From: Elusimicrobiales bacterium
GTDB lineage: Bacteria > Elusimicrobiota > Elusimicrobia > Elusimicrobiales > UBA9959
Length of the DNA stretch: 64,000 nucleotides
NCBI GenBank assembly: GCA_028688015.1
Contig: JAQTZB010000003.1
Span: forward strand, 124,001-188,000
Reading direction: 5' to 3'
Shown: piece after piece, positions 1 to 8,248 of the stretch
Numbering within the stretch: position 1 is the stretch's first letter
Layout of the letters: each line of letters begins with the position of its first letter
Translations under genes and position numbers: made by a program
The notes under the pieces: generated by a model
Database searches by the model: none
The model's input: the letters and a program-made list of their open reading frames with translations, nothing else
Told to the model about the DNA's origin: nothing

Positions 1-1253
1 GTGAACGTCAGGTGGCCGTACAGCTTCTGGCCGCGCATGCGGTCGACGATGTAGGTCAGGCCGTTGGACGCGATATCCAGGTACGGGTTGTCGATCTGGT
101 ACGGGTCGCCGGTCACGACTACCTTGGTACCCTCGCCGGCGCGCGACAGGATAGTCTTGATCTCGTGCGGCGTCAGGTTCTGCGCGTCGTCGACGATCAT
201 ATACTGCTTGGGCAGCGAGCGGCCGCGGATATGCGTCACCGAGGCGATCTCTATCTTCTCGTTCTGCAGCAGGTACTCGAACTTCTCGATGGCGCCCTCG
301 GGGTGCTTCTTGTCCATCACGTACTCGAGGTTATCGTAGATGGCGCCCATCCAGGTGGAGAGCTTCTCCTCCTTGGTGCCGGGGATGAAACCGATATCCT
401 TGCCCACGGGCACTATCGGGCGGCAGATAATGAGCTTGCGGTAGACACTTTCCTCGACGGACTTCTGCAGGCCGCAGACCAGCGTCATCAGCGTCTTGCC
501 GGTGCCGGCGGCGCCGAGCAGCGTGACCAGCTTGACGGAATCGTCGAGCAGCAGCTCCATGGCGCAGCGCTGCTCCTTATTGAGCGGGCGGATGCCCCAC
601 GGCGAGGGCTCGGGGTTCAGCGCGCGCAGCTTCGTAGCGTCGGCCGGGTCCACGCGGGCCAGGGCGGACTTCTTGGGGTCCTCCTTGGCGTGCAGCACCA
701 CGAACTCGTTGGGAGAGAGGTCCTTGTCGGGGCTCACTATCGTGTGCTCCTTGTAGAACTTGTCCACCGAGGCGCCGGGCACCTCCAGCGTGACCAGGCC
801 CGGGTACAGCTCATCCACGTTGACCTTTCCGGCCTCGTAGTCTTCGGACTTCAGGCCCACGGCTTCGGCCTTCAGGCGGAGGTTGATGTCCTTGGTCACC
901 AGGATGGCGCTGTGCTTCTTCTGCTCGTACCAGTAGGCCGTGTTGAGGATGCGGTTATCCATCTCCAGCAGCTTGAATTCCTTGGGCAGGACCTGTTCGT
1001 GGTCCAGGTCCACGATCAGCGTGCCGCCGGACTCGGTCTTGACGCCGGCGTTCAGCTTGCCCTTGGTGCGGTATTCGTCCAGTTTGCGCGAGACAATGCG
1101 GGCGCTCTTGCCGCGCTCGTCGGCGGTATGCTTGAAATTATCCAGTTCTTCGATGACCACGATCGGGACGACCACGGTGTTGTCCTCGAATTTGGTGAAA
1201 GAAAGCGGGTCATGGATGAGCACGTTGGTGTCGAGTATGTATACTTTTTTCAT
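1..1253 (-). CDS. PhoH-family ATPase with N-terminal PIN domain (3' end outside window)
   Basis: The product begins MKKVYILDTNVLIHDP, the first acidic motif of a PIN nuclease domain (Asp8, Asn10), followed by VVIEELDNFK. After a linker comes a PhoH-type P-loop ATPase domain with Walker A LGAAGTGKT, then IICRPIVPVGKDIGFIPG and the Walker B-like MIVDDAQN, then VTGDPYQID. This is the PIN-PhoH (YlaK-like) architecture, thought to couple RNA cleavage to an ATP-driven helicase-like activity in the cytoplasm. The start is supported by a GAGGT ribosome site 3 bases upstream and by the PIN motif beginning at once. About 417 codons are visible and the C-terminus runs off the window. It is divergent from bamA, with an AT-rich 200-base gap between. 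The family call is firm; the physiological role is unknown. Confidence 0.93.
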   Translation of the reverse strand, partial: MKKVYILDTNVLIHDPLSFTKFEDNTVVVPIVVIEELDNFKHTADERGKSARIVSRKLDEYRTKGKLNAGVKTESGGTLIVDLDHEQVLPKEFKLLEMDNRILNTAYWYEQKKHSAILVTKDINLRLKAEAVGLKSEDYEAGKVNVDELYPGLVTLEVPGASVDKFYKEHTIVSPDKDLSPNEFVVLHAKEDPKKSALARVDPADATKLRALNPEPSPWGIRPLNKEQRCAMELLLDDSVKLVTLLGAAGTGKTLMTLVCGLQKSVEESVYRKLIICRPIVPVGKDIGFIPGTKEEKLSTWMGAIYDNLEYVMDKKHPEGAIEKFEYLLQNEKIEIASVTHIRGRSLPKQYMIVDDAQNLTPHEIKTILSRAGEGTKVVVTGDPYQIDNPYLDIASNGLTYIVDRMRGQKLYGHLTF

Positions 1254-1464
1254 GGTACCTCGCTGCCGCCCCGCGCAACCGTTTTGGGCCCGCGCCCGTA
1301 GGTTTTATGGACGGCAAAATTAAACCTCGCTAATTCTAGCATAAAAAAGTAAATGCGGGCTTATTGCGGATGACTAATAATTAGTAAAATAAAGACTTAC
1401 CCATTGTGGACGGCTCCACGCGGAGGTGCCGCGCCGCCGGCCCTCGTCTTTTTTTAAGGATATG
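1254..1464. promoter_or_regulatory. Divergent intergenic region between phoH-like gene and bamA
   Basis: About 210 bases separate the two divergent starts. The central part (about 1310-1400) is clearly AT-richer than its surroundings and holds several AT-rich hexamers, so promoters for both directions are likely here. No single promoter can be fixed by eye. A TAAGGA ribosome site at 1455-1460 serves the ATG at 1465. Confidence 0.45.
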
Positions 1465-3870
1465 ATGAAACAAACCCTGACCCTGCTCCTCCTGCTGACC
1501 GCTTCGCTCCAGACTATTTACGCCCAGGCCCCCGCCCAGCCGCAGGACCTGCCCGGCATGACCGCAGGCCCCTCGGCCCAGGCCGAACCCGCCCCGGCGG
1601 CCGCGCCGGCGCCGGCCGCGGGCCCCTGGGAAGTGGCGGAAACGGCCGCCAAAGGCACCGTAAACCTGAAGCCCAAAGCCGTCCTCAAGGCCGGCAAGGC
1701 CAAGAAGGGCCGCCTCTATCACAAGGATTTCGTCGCCCAGGACATAGAGGCCATCCTGGCGCTGGGCAGCGTGGACCGGGTTTCCGTGGACATCGAGGAA
1801 CTGCCGGGCCGCGCCGTATCGAAGAAACTGGCCGAGGCCGCCGGCTCCACCACCCCCGTACGCATCACCTACATCGTCTCCGAGAAACCGATGATCAAGA
1901 AGATCACCGTGACCGGCGCCAAGGGCATAGGCAAGTCCGCCGTCAAGGACGAGATGAACCTCAAGGAGCGGGATTATTTCGAGGAGCTCAAGGTACGAGA
2001 GGACCTCATCAAGATCACCGACAAGTACCGCGAGAAGGGCTACATCGACGCGAAGGCCGACTACGAAGTGAAGTTCGACACGGCCGCCTCGCTGTGCTTC
2101 CTGGAGATAAAGATCGCCGAGGGCCCCAAGGCCCGCGTCGCCGCCGTCGTCCTGGAGGGCGCGGCCGGCTTTCCCGCCAAGAAGCTGCTCAAGCAGCTGA
2201 AGAACCGCCCCAAGAAGATCTACTCCCCGCAGGACCTCGACGCCGACTTCAAGGCGCTGGAGGCCTTCTACAAAAACAACGGCTACGGCGATTTTAAACT
2301 GGTAGATTCCTCCGTCACCTTCAACGCGCAGCGCTCCAGCGTGACCATCACGCTGGCCGTCGCCGAGGGGACCAAGCAGAAGTTCGGCGGCACCTACTTC
2401 GCGGGCAATACCGTCTACCTGCCCAGCGAGCTGAGCCCCGCCATAGAGTACCGGCGCGGCAAGCTGTTCAGCCAGGAGCGCTTCGAAGACACGATCCGCG
2501 GCATCCAGGACAAGTACGCCGACAAGGGCTATCTGAAGGCCGTGGTCGCGCCCGAGCGCACCTATAACGAGCTCACCGGCGAGACGGACGTAACCTTCCT
2601 CATCACCGAGAACACCCAGATCTTCGTGGACCACGTGGACGTGGAGGGCAACCGCGCCACCAAGACCTACGTGCTCAAGCGCGAGATCACGCAGAAAGAA
2701 GGCACGGTCTTCAGCTCCGGCAAGATCCGCCGCAGCCAGGAGAAGATCTTCAACCTCGGGTTCATCGACGACGTGAGCCCGGTCATCAACCCGACCGAGG
2801 ACCCCGACAAGGTGGACCTGGTGTTCGACGTGGCCGAAGGCAAGCCCGGCATGCTGACGGCCGGCATGGGCATCTCCTCCACCGACGGCCTGGTCGGCAC
2901 GCTGGCGCTGTCGCACATGAACCTTTTCGGGCGCGCCTACCGCACCTCGCTGTCGTGGAACTTCGGCAAGCGGGTGCAGGACTACTATCTGAGCTGGTCC
3001 ACGCCCTGGCTGGGCGAGCACCCGACATCGCTGGGCCTCGACGTCTTCAACACGCGCCACTACAAGCCCTACCGCGATACGATCTCGGCCTACACCGAGC
3101 GCCGCACCGGCGGCAAGGTCACGCTGGGCCCGCGCTTCGAGGAAGACAAGTACAAGCTGACCACCTCCTACACCTACGAGAAGGTGCGCATCACCGACGT
3201 GGACGAGCTCTACCGCGGGGAGCTGCAGGAAGGCACCAGCGTCACCTCCTCCATCTACGTGGAGTTCGCCCGCGACACCCGCGACAACGTCTGGGACCCG
3301 ACCCGCGGCACCCGCCTCTCGCTCGGGGTGGAATACGCCGGCGGCCCGCTGCAGGGCGACGTGAACTACTACAAGCCCACGCTGTCGGGCAGCTACAACC
3401 TCAAGCTCTTCTCCATCGACGACTACCCGTTCGTGCTGGCGGTGGGCAACCGCTTCGGTTTCGTGGACCGCTTCGGTTCCACCAAGAGCGTGCCGGTCTA
3501 CGAGCGCTATTTCCTGGGCGGCGCGGAAACCGTGCGCGGCTACTCCAACAACGGCCAGATCGGCCCCTTGAACGGCGGCCGCGTCTATGACGTGATGAAC
3601 ATCGAATTCAAGTTCCCGCTGGCCCGCGAGCGCCGGCGGACCATCGTGCAGTGGGCCTTCTTCTTCGACATCGGCAATTCGTGGGAAGGGTTCGACAACA
3701 TCAGCACGCGCTTCGGCACCGGCACCACGAACCTGAAGGCCGGGGCCGGCTTCGGCATCCGCTTCACCACGCCGGCATTCCCGATCCGGCTGGACTGGGG
3801 CTACGGCTTCAACCACAAGGACGGCGAGCAGCGCTCGGATATTTACTTCACGCTGGGCAACCTGTTCTAA
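1465..3870 (+). CDS. bamA: BamA, outer membrane protein assembly factor
   Basis: This is the Omp85 protein that folds and inserts beta-barrels into the outer membrane. A signal peptide (MKQTLTLLLLLTAS...YAQA) precedes an Ala/Pro-rich linker and a series of POTRA modules over about residues 60-440 (motifs such as ITVTGAKG, VDHVDVEGN). The C-terminal barrel has the conserved loop-6 motif VRGY at residues 690-693 and ends in Phe, the usual barrel C-terminus. The length (801 residues) matches the family. I chose ATG 1465 over the GTG at 1426 or ATG 1462: it has a TAAGGA site 4 bases upstream and starts a clean signal peptide. Next comes ompH, then lpxD, the common bamA-skp-lpxD order in diderms. 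Confidence 0.96.
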   Translation: MKQTLTLLLLLTASLQTIYAQAPAQPQDLPGMTAGPSAQAEPAPAAAPAPAAGPWEVAETAAKGTVNLKPKAVLKAGKAKKGRLYHKDFVAQDIEAILALGSVDRVSVDIEELPGRAVSKKLAEAAGSTTPVRITYIVSEKPMIKKITVTGAKGIGKSAVKDEMNLKERDYFEELKVREDLIKITDKYREKGYIDAKADYEVKFDTAASLCFLEIKIAEGPKARVAAVVLEGAAGFPAKKLLKQLKNRPKKIYSPQDLDADFKALEAFYKNNGYGDFKLVDSSVTFNAQRSSVTITLAVAEGTKQKFGGTYFAGNTVYLPSELSPAIEYRRGKLFSQERFEDTIRGIQDKYADKGYLKAVVAPERTYNELTGETDVTFLITENTQIFVDHVDVEGNRATKTYVLKREITQKEGTVFSSGKIRRSQEKIFNLGFIDDVSPVINPTEDPDKVDLVFDVAEGKPGMLTAGMGISSTDGLVGTLALSHMNLFGRAYRTSLSWNFGKRVQDYYLSWSTPWLGEHPTSLGLDVFNTRHYKPYRDTISAYTERRTGGKVTLGPRFEEDKYKLTTSYTYEKVRITDVDELYRGELQEGTSVTSSIYVEFARDTRDNVWDPTRGTRLSLGVEYAGGPLQGDVNYYKPTLSGSYNLKLFSIDDYPFVLAVGNRFGFVDRFGSTKSVPVYERYFLGGAETVRGYSNNGQIGPLNGGRVYDVMNIEFKFPLARERRRTIVQWAFFFDIGNSWEGFDNISTRFGTGTTNLKAGAGFGIRFTTPAFPIRLDWGYGFNHKDGEQRSDIYFTLGNLF

Positions 3871-3894
3871 GAAGAAGGCAACGGAAGGCATAAA

Positions 3895-4716
3895 ATGAAA
3901 AAGCTCATCTTCCTGTTATCGCTGGCGCTGCTGCCGGCCGACGGCGCGGCCCTGGAGCTGCTGCTCGAGGAGAACCGCGGCGAATCCGGCACTATCGGCT
4001 ACGTCGACATAGACCGCGTCTTCAAGGAATATTCAGGCACCACCGGCGCGCGCGAGGAGTTCATAACCGAGATCAAGAAGCGCGAAGACGCGCTGAACGC
4101 CAGGAAGACCGCGATCTTCACCCTCAAAGCCGAGCTCGCCAAGCTGCGGCAGGAGCGCGAGTTCGCGCTGACGCTGCCGTCGCTGCTGGAAACGCAGCGC
4201 AGCGTGGCAGAAGCCGCCGCCGCCACCGCCGCCGCGGTCCAGGCGCAGGCCGCAGCCCTGCAGGCCTCTACCGCGGCCGTGCAGGCTTCCACCGCGGCCG
4301 TGCAGGCCTCCACGCAGGCGCCCCAGGCCGAGCCGCCCGCCGCCCTCCCCGCGGGCCTGCCCGGGATGTCCGGCATAGATATGCCCGGCATTGCCAAGGT
4401 CCCGGTCAGCCATTTCAAGTTCTCCGTCTCCACCGCCGTGCCCGAGATAGACGCGGCCATAGCGAAGAAAGAGTCCGACCTGGCTTCCAGGGAAGAGGAG
4501 CTGCGCCAGGCGCAGCGCCAGTCCGAACGGGAACTGCTGGAGTACGAGGGCCGCAAGAGCGAGATGCTGCTGGGCCGCATCTACGTCGCGCTCAAGGAGC
4601 TGGCCATCAAGGAAGAGGTCAGCGTCATCGTGGACAAGCGCAACATTCTCTACGGCCAGAACGCCGTGGACCTGACCGCCAAGCTGCTCGACAAGCTGGA
4701 GGACAACGGCCTATGA
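3895..4716 (+). CDS. OmpH/Skp-family periplasmic chaperone
   Basis: A cleavable signal peptide ([17 protein letters not shown]) is followed by [12 protein letters not shown], the typical start of the OmpH/Skp family, then long charged helices consistent with the coiled-coil tentacles that hold unfolded outer membrane proteins. The end ([24 protein letters not shown]) is also family-typical. At 273 residues it is longer than Skp (about 160). The extra length is an Ala/Gln-rich insert around residues 100-165 holding three tandem heptads, [14 protein letters not shown], plus a Pro/Gly-rich break. It lies 24 bases after bamA and overlaps lpxD by 4 bases, so all three are probably co-translated. 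Confidence 0.9.
   Translation: MKKLIFLLSLALLPADGAALELLLEENRGESGTIGYVDIDRVFKEYSGTTGAREEFITEIKKREDALNARKTAIFTLKAELAKLRQEREFALTLPSLLETQRSVAEAAAATAAAVQAQAAALQASTAAVQASTAAVQASTQAPQAEPPAALPAGLPGMSGIDMPGIAKVPVSHFKFSVSTAVPEIDAAIAKKESDLASREEELRQAQRQSERELLEYEGRKSEMLLGRIYVALKELAIKEEVSVIVDKRNILYGQNAVDLTAKLLDKLEDNGL
4252..4314 (+). repeat. Three in-frame 21-bp tandem repeats inside ompH
   Basis: Three consecutive 21-base units encode [14 protein letters not shown] and AAVQAST. A seven-residue period is one coiled-coil heptad, so copy-number change would lengthen or shorten the coil without breaking the frame. The units differ by only a few bases, which suggests recent duplication. Confidence 0.8.
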
Positions 4717-5744
4717 AGCTGACCGCCGCAGACGTCGCGAAGCTGGCCGAAGGCGACCTGCGGGGCGACGGAGCCCTGCCTATCTTCGGCGCCGCGCCGC
4801 TGGACAAAGCCTGCGAGGCCGACCTGGCCTTCCTGGCCGACCCCGCCCAGGCCTCGGCCGCGCTCGCGTCGCGCGCCGGCTGTCTGCTGGCCCCCCGCGG
4901 CTCCGAAGAGGCGCTCAAGGATTTCAAAGGCACGGCCGTTTTTACCAAGAACCCCAAATACGCTTTCATGCTGGCGCTGCGGCTCGTTGAGGCCGAGGTG
5001 CGCCCCCTCCCCCCGCCTGGCATCCACCCGTCGGCGGTGGTCTCTCCCTCGGCCAGGATCGGCAGCGACACGCACATCGGCCCTTTCGCCGTGATCGGCG
5101 ACGGCGTCACGGTCTCCGGCGGCGCCGTGATCGGCGCGCAGTGCTACATAGGCCATAACGCCAGGATCGGCGCCAACACCCGCCTTTACCCCGGGGTGAA
5201 GGTGATGGACGGCTGCGAGATAGGCGTGAAGTGCATCATCCACTCCGGGGCCGTGATCGGCTCAGACGGCTACGGCTATATCTCGCCGCGCGGCAGGCAC
5301 GAGAAGATCCCCCAGATCGGCAAGGTCGTCATAGAGGACGAGGTGGAGATAGGCGCCAATACGGTCATCGACCGCGCCGCGCTGGAAGCCACCCTCATCG
5401 GCGGGGGCACCAAGATAGACAACCTGGTGCATATCGCCCACAACGTCAGGATAGGCAAGCACTGCCTCATCATCGCCCAGGCGGGCATCGCGGGCTCGAC
5501 GGTGATCGGCAACAACGCCGTGATCGCCGGGCAGGCGGGCATCTCCGACCACCTGACCATCGGCGACAATACCGTGGTGATGGGCAAGACCGGCGTCATG
5601 GCGAGCCTGGGCCCCAACCAGATAGTCTTCGGCCACACCGCCCGCCCGCGCCTCCAGGCCATGAAGATAGAAGCCCTGCTCTCCCGGCTTCCCGAGATGA
5701 GCCGCACGCTGCACAAGATCAAGAAGCAGCTCGGTATAGAGTAA
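4713..5744 (+). CDS. lpxD: LpxD, UDP-3-O-acylglucosamine N-acyltransferase
   Basis: This is the third step of lipid A synthesis: transfer of a hydroxyacyl chain from ACP to the 2-amino group of UDP-3-O-acyl-glucosamine, in the cytoplasm. The N-terminal 100 residues form the uridine-binding domain. Residues from about 105 are hexapeptide repeats of a left-handed beta-helix ([17 protein letters not shown] and many more). The HIAHNVRIG segment holds the expected catalytic His, and the C-terminus is a short helical tail. The 343-residue length is normal. Its ATG overlaps the ompH stop (ATGA), so translation is coupled. The downstream genes of the pathway begin only after the 334-bp structured repeat. 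Confidence 0.96.
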   Translation: MKLTAADVAKLAEGDLRGDGALPIFGAAPLDKACEADLAFLADPAQASAALASRAGCLLAPRGSEEALKDFKGTAVFTKNPKYAFMLALRLVEAEVRPLPPPGIHPSAVVSPSARIGSDTHIGPFAVIGDGVTVSGGAVIGAQCYIGHNARIGANTRLYPGVKVMDGCEIGVKCIIHSGAVIGSDGYGYISPRGRHEKIPQIGKVVIEDEVEIGANTVIDRAALEATLIGGGTKIDNLVHIAHNVRIGKHCLIIAQAGIAGSTVIGNNAVIAGQAGISDHLTIGDNTVVMGKTGVMASLGPNQIVFGHTARPRLQAMKIEALLSRLPEMSRTLHKIKKQLGIE

Positions 5745-5775
5745 GTTCTTTTAAATTCGTTTCAGAATGCAGGGG

Positions 5776-6109
5776 CGCTCGTGGGTTGGCGGCCTACCGC
5801 AGGGGGTAGGAACGCAAAACGCGGGTCGGCCACACCGTGGCCTCCCCTCCGCATTCGTCGTCGGCGCTACGCAAGCCTCCTCCTCATGAGGGTTTTGCTA
5901 ACCCTACCCCCTGCGGTCTCCGCTGTTTGCTCGCTTGGGGTAGTACTGACAAATATACGGAGGGGACGGCAGGGGAGGGGTTCCGTGCGACTTTGGGGAA
6001 GGGGGCCCCGCCCTTAATTTCCCAAGGGCGGGGGGAACCGCGCAACGGTTCCCCTCTGCCCAGGAGCACGGGGCCCCTCCCCTGCTGGCCCCGACTTAGC
6101 ATCTCGCGG
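5776..6109 (+). repeat. Dispersed structured intergenic element, copy A (upstream of lpxC)
   Basis: This 334-base non-coding element recurs at 49432-49795 in the same orientation. Its 5' domain is a long stem, left arm 5796-5820 and right arm 5892-5917 (core ACCGCAGGGGGTAGG against CCTACCCCCTGCGGT), enclosing a hairpin GGCCAC-acc-GTGGCC at 5828-5842. Its 3' domain has a perfect 12-bp outer stem (5969-5980 with 6074-6085) enclosing two hairpins: CCCCGCCCTT/AAGGGCGGGG (6006-6015, 6024-6033) and GGAACC/GGTTCC (6034-6039, 6047-6052). Copy B keeps these pairings with compensatory changes in the 5' stems. The element ends 11 bases before the lpxC start codon, so it could act as a leader. Its class is unknown to me; it has no resemblance to a coding IS. 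Confidence 0.85.
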
Positions 6110-6120
6110 AACCATAACTA

Positions 6121-6957
6121 ATGAGAACAACAATTAAGGAAGCGGCGACGATAGAGGGGATCGGGTTGCACACGGGGTGCGACTCGCGGGTGACTTTCAG
6201 GCCCGCGGAGGGCGCCACCGGCTACAGGTTTATCTCCCCCCTCTTCAAGGAGCCGCTGCCGGCTACGCTGGACCGGGTGGCCGGCACGGCGCGCGGCACC
6301 AATATCACCGACGGCGAACATAAGATCCACACCGTGGAGCACCTGCTCTCAGCCGCCGCCGGCCTGCGCATCGACGACCTCGACATAGAGATCACCGGCG
6401 AAGAGCCGCCCGCCGCCGACGGCTCCGCCCTTCCCTTCGCCCAGGCCCTCCTGAAGGCCGGGGTCAGGGAGAAGGCCGGCCAGGAGCGCCGCACGCTGGG
6501 CCTGGATGGGCAGTTGGAGATGGCCAAAGGCGACATAAAGTTCCTGGCCAGACCCATGAAGCACGGTGTCTACTTCAAGCTCACCTACGACTATCCCCAC
6601 AAGCTCGTGGGCAGGCAGGTAGTGGAATTCACCCTGACCCCCGAGGAATACCTGGTGCGCGTGGCCCCGGCCCGCACCTTCGGCTTCTCGCACGAGCTGG
6701 AGGCCCTGAAGAAAGCCGGCCTCGCGAGGGGCGGCTCGCTCGACAACGCCGTCGTCATAGAAGAGGACCGGGTCCTAGCCAAGGGCGGCCTGCGCTACCG
6801 GGACGAATTCGCCCGCCACAAACTGCTGGACCTTATCGGCGACCTCGCGCTGGCCGGCCTGCCGCTCAGGGACGTCTATATCGAGGCCGAGCGCCCCGGC
6901 CACGCCGCCAATGTCAATTTTGCTAAACTATTACTGGAAAAGGCACAAATCCCATGA
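6121..6957 (+). CDS. lpxC: LpxC, UDP-3-O-acyl-N-acetylglucosamine deacetylase
   Basis: LpxC is the zinc-dependent committed step of lipid A synthesis. Visible motifs are IEGIGLHTG at the N-terminus, HTVEHLLSA with a zinc His, FGFSHELEAL, and DEFARHKLLDLIGDLAL with further zinc and catalytic residues. The 278 residues are slightly shorter than E. coli LpxC (about 305). There is no bifunctional LpxC-FabZ fusion; fabZ follows as a separate gene overlapping by 4 bases. No Shine-Dalgarno sequence is visible before the ATG: the preceding bases are the end of the structured repeat plus CATAACTA. Expression may therefore depend on that leader or on an alternative initiation mode. Confidence 0.95.
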   Translation: MRTTIKEAATIEGIGLHTGCDSRVTFRPAEGATGYRFISPLFKEPLPATLDRVAGTARGTNITDGEHKIHTVEHLLSAAAGLRIDDLDIEITGEEPPAADGSALPFAQALLKAGVREKAGQERRTLGLDGQLEMAKGDIKFLARPMKHGVYFKLTYDYPHKLVGRQVVEFTLTPEEYLVRVAPARTFGFSHELEALKKAGLARGGSLDNAVVIEEDRVLAKGGLRYRDEFARHKLLDLIGDLALAGLPLRDVYIEAERPGHAANVNFAKLLLEKAQIP

Positions 6958-7415
6958 GCGACACCAAACCGCGCACTTACAAGCCCGTCCGCGTCATCCC
7001 CTGCGAGGAAATACTCAAGATCATTCCCCACCGCTACCCTTTCATGATGGTGGACCGCGTGGAAGTGGTGGAAGAAGGCAAATACTGCGTCGGCGTTAAA
7101 TGCGTCAGCGCCAACGAACTCTATTTCCACGGCCACTTCCCTGAAAAACCCATCATGCCCGGAGTCCTGATCCTGGAAGGTATGGCCCAGACCGCCGCGG
7201 CCATGATGATGGACCTGCCCGAGACCAAGGGCCGCCTCGGCTTCTTCGCCGGCATCAGCCGCGCAAAGTTCCGCCGCCAGGTGGTGCCCGGCGACGTGCT
7301 GCAGATGCACGTGGAGATCCTGCGCATGAAGAGCCACCTGGGCAAGGTCCGCGCCGAGGCCTGGGTAGGCGACGAATCGGCCGCCGAGGCCGAGCTCACT
7401 TTCGCCATCGGTTAA
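6954..7415 (+). CDS. fabZ: FabZ, 3-hydroxyacyl-ACP dehydratase
   Basis: A hotdog-fold dehydratase of fatty acid synthesis, it competes with LpxA and LpxD for 3-hydroxyacyl-ACP. The sequence shows HRYPFMMVDR, the catalytic His in FHGHFPEKPIMPG and the catalytic Glu in LEGMAQ. The length (153 residues) is normal. It overlaps lpxC by 4 bases (ATGA), which ties the balance of membrane lipid and lipid A synthesis to one transcript. Confidence 0.96.
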   Translation: MSDTKPRTYKPVRVIPCEEILKIIPHRYPFMMVDRVEVVEEGKYCVGVKCVSANELYFHGHFPEKPIMPGVLILEGMAQTAAAMMMDLPETKGRLGFFAGISRAKFRRQVVPGDVLQMHVEILRMKSHLGKVRAEAWVGDESAAEAELTFAIG

Positions 7416-7441
7416 GATTTTCAGACTTTTTGGAGGAGACA

Positions 7442-8248
7442 ATGCCCACTAAGATACACCCCACCGCCATAATAGACCCCAAGGCCCAGATAGACGAGGG
7501 CGTGGAGATAGGCCCTTACACCGTCATCGGCGAGGACGTGCAGATCGGCGCCGGCACCAAGATCGGCCCGCACTGCATCTTCGAGTTCTGCACCGTAGGC
7601 AAGGACAACTGGTTCACCGGCGCGGCCTACGTGGGAATGCCGCCGCAGGACTGGTCCTACAAGGGCGAGCACAAGCGCTTCATCATGGGCGACAAGAACG
7701 TCATCCGCGAGAACGTCACCCTGCACCGCGGCGCGCACACGGACATCACCACCATGGGCTCGGGCTGCATGCTGATGGCCAACTCCCATATCGGCCACGA
7801 CTGCCGCGTCGGCGACAACGTCGTCATGGTCAACTGCTCCGCCGCGGCCGGCCATGTGGAGATAGGCGACCGCGCCATCATCAGCGGCCTCGCCGGCATC
7901 CACCAGTTCACCCGCATCGGCAAGTTCTCCATGATCTCCGGCGGCGGCATGGCCAACCAGGACATCATCCCCTACGTCACCGCGCAGGGCGACCGCGCCC
8001 GGCCCGTGGCCCTCAACCTGGTCGGCATGAAGCGCAACGGCTACACCCGCGAGCAGATCAAGGCCGTCAAGCACGTCTTCAAGACCCTCTTCTTCCGCGG
8101 CCTGCTGCTGAAGGACGCCGTGGCAAAGCTGCGCGCCGACAATCTGCCTCCGGAAGCGGCCCTCATCCTGGACTTCGTGGAGTCATCCAAGCGCGGCATC
8201 GCCCGCCCCCGCCGCAAGGGCGAGCTGGAGACGGCCTCGAACGACTAA
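7442..8248 (+). CDS. lpxA: LpxA, UDP-N-acetylglucosamine O-acyltransferase
   Basis: LpxA carries out the first acylation of lipid A, moving a 3-hydroxyacyl chain from ACP to UDP-GlcNAc (or to UDP-GlcNAc3N in some lineages). Hexapeptide repeats start at once (IHPTAIIDPKAQIDEGVEIGPYTVIGEDV), the catalytic-His region is SHIGHDCRVGDNV, and the helical C-terminal part has LVGMKRNGYTREQIKAVK. I chose ATG 7442 with a GGAGGAG site at 7432-7438 over the TTG at 7430, which would lie inside that site. The 268 residues fit the family. It lies next to lpxI, which follows with no gap. Confidence 0.96.
   Translation: MPTKIHPTAIIDPKAQIDEGVEIGPYTVIGEDVQIGAGTKIGPHCIFEFCTVGKDNWFTGAAYVGMPPQDWSYKGEHKRFIMGDKNVIRENVTLHRGAHTDITTMGSGCMLMANSHIGHDCRVGDNVVMVNCSAAAGHVEIGDRAIISGLAGIHQFTRIGKFSMISGGGMANQDIIPYVTAQGDRARPVALNLVGMKRNGYTREQIKAVKHVFKTLFFRGLLLKDAVAKLRADNLPPEAALILDFVESSKRGIARPRRKGELETASND

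Noticed and set aside
1381..3891. Open frame of 836 codons on the minus strand opposite bamA
   Set aside because: It mirrors the bamA codon pattern (GC-rich third positions leave few antisense stops), has no domain and no ribosome site, and bamA itself is certain.
4252..4314. Short direct repeats as a CRISPR array
   Set aside because: The 21-base units are contiguous, in frame within a gene, and lack spacers; no cas genes are in the window.
5837..6121. Peptides of 70-95 residues readable in both repeat copies on both strands
   Set aside because: They are shared by the two copies, but the changes between copies preserve base pairing rather than codons, and frames differ at both ends; the conservation is better explained by structure.
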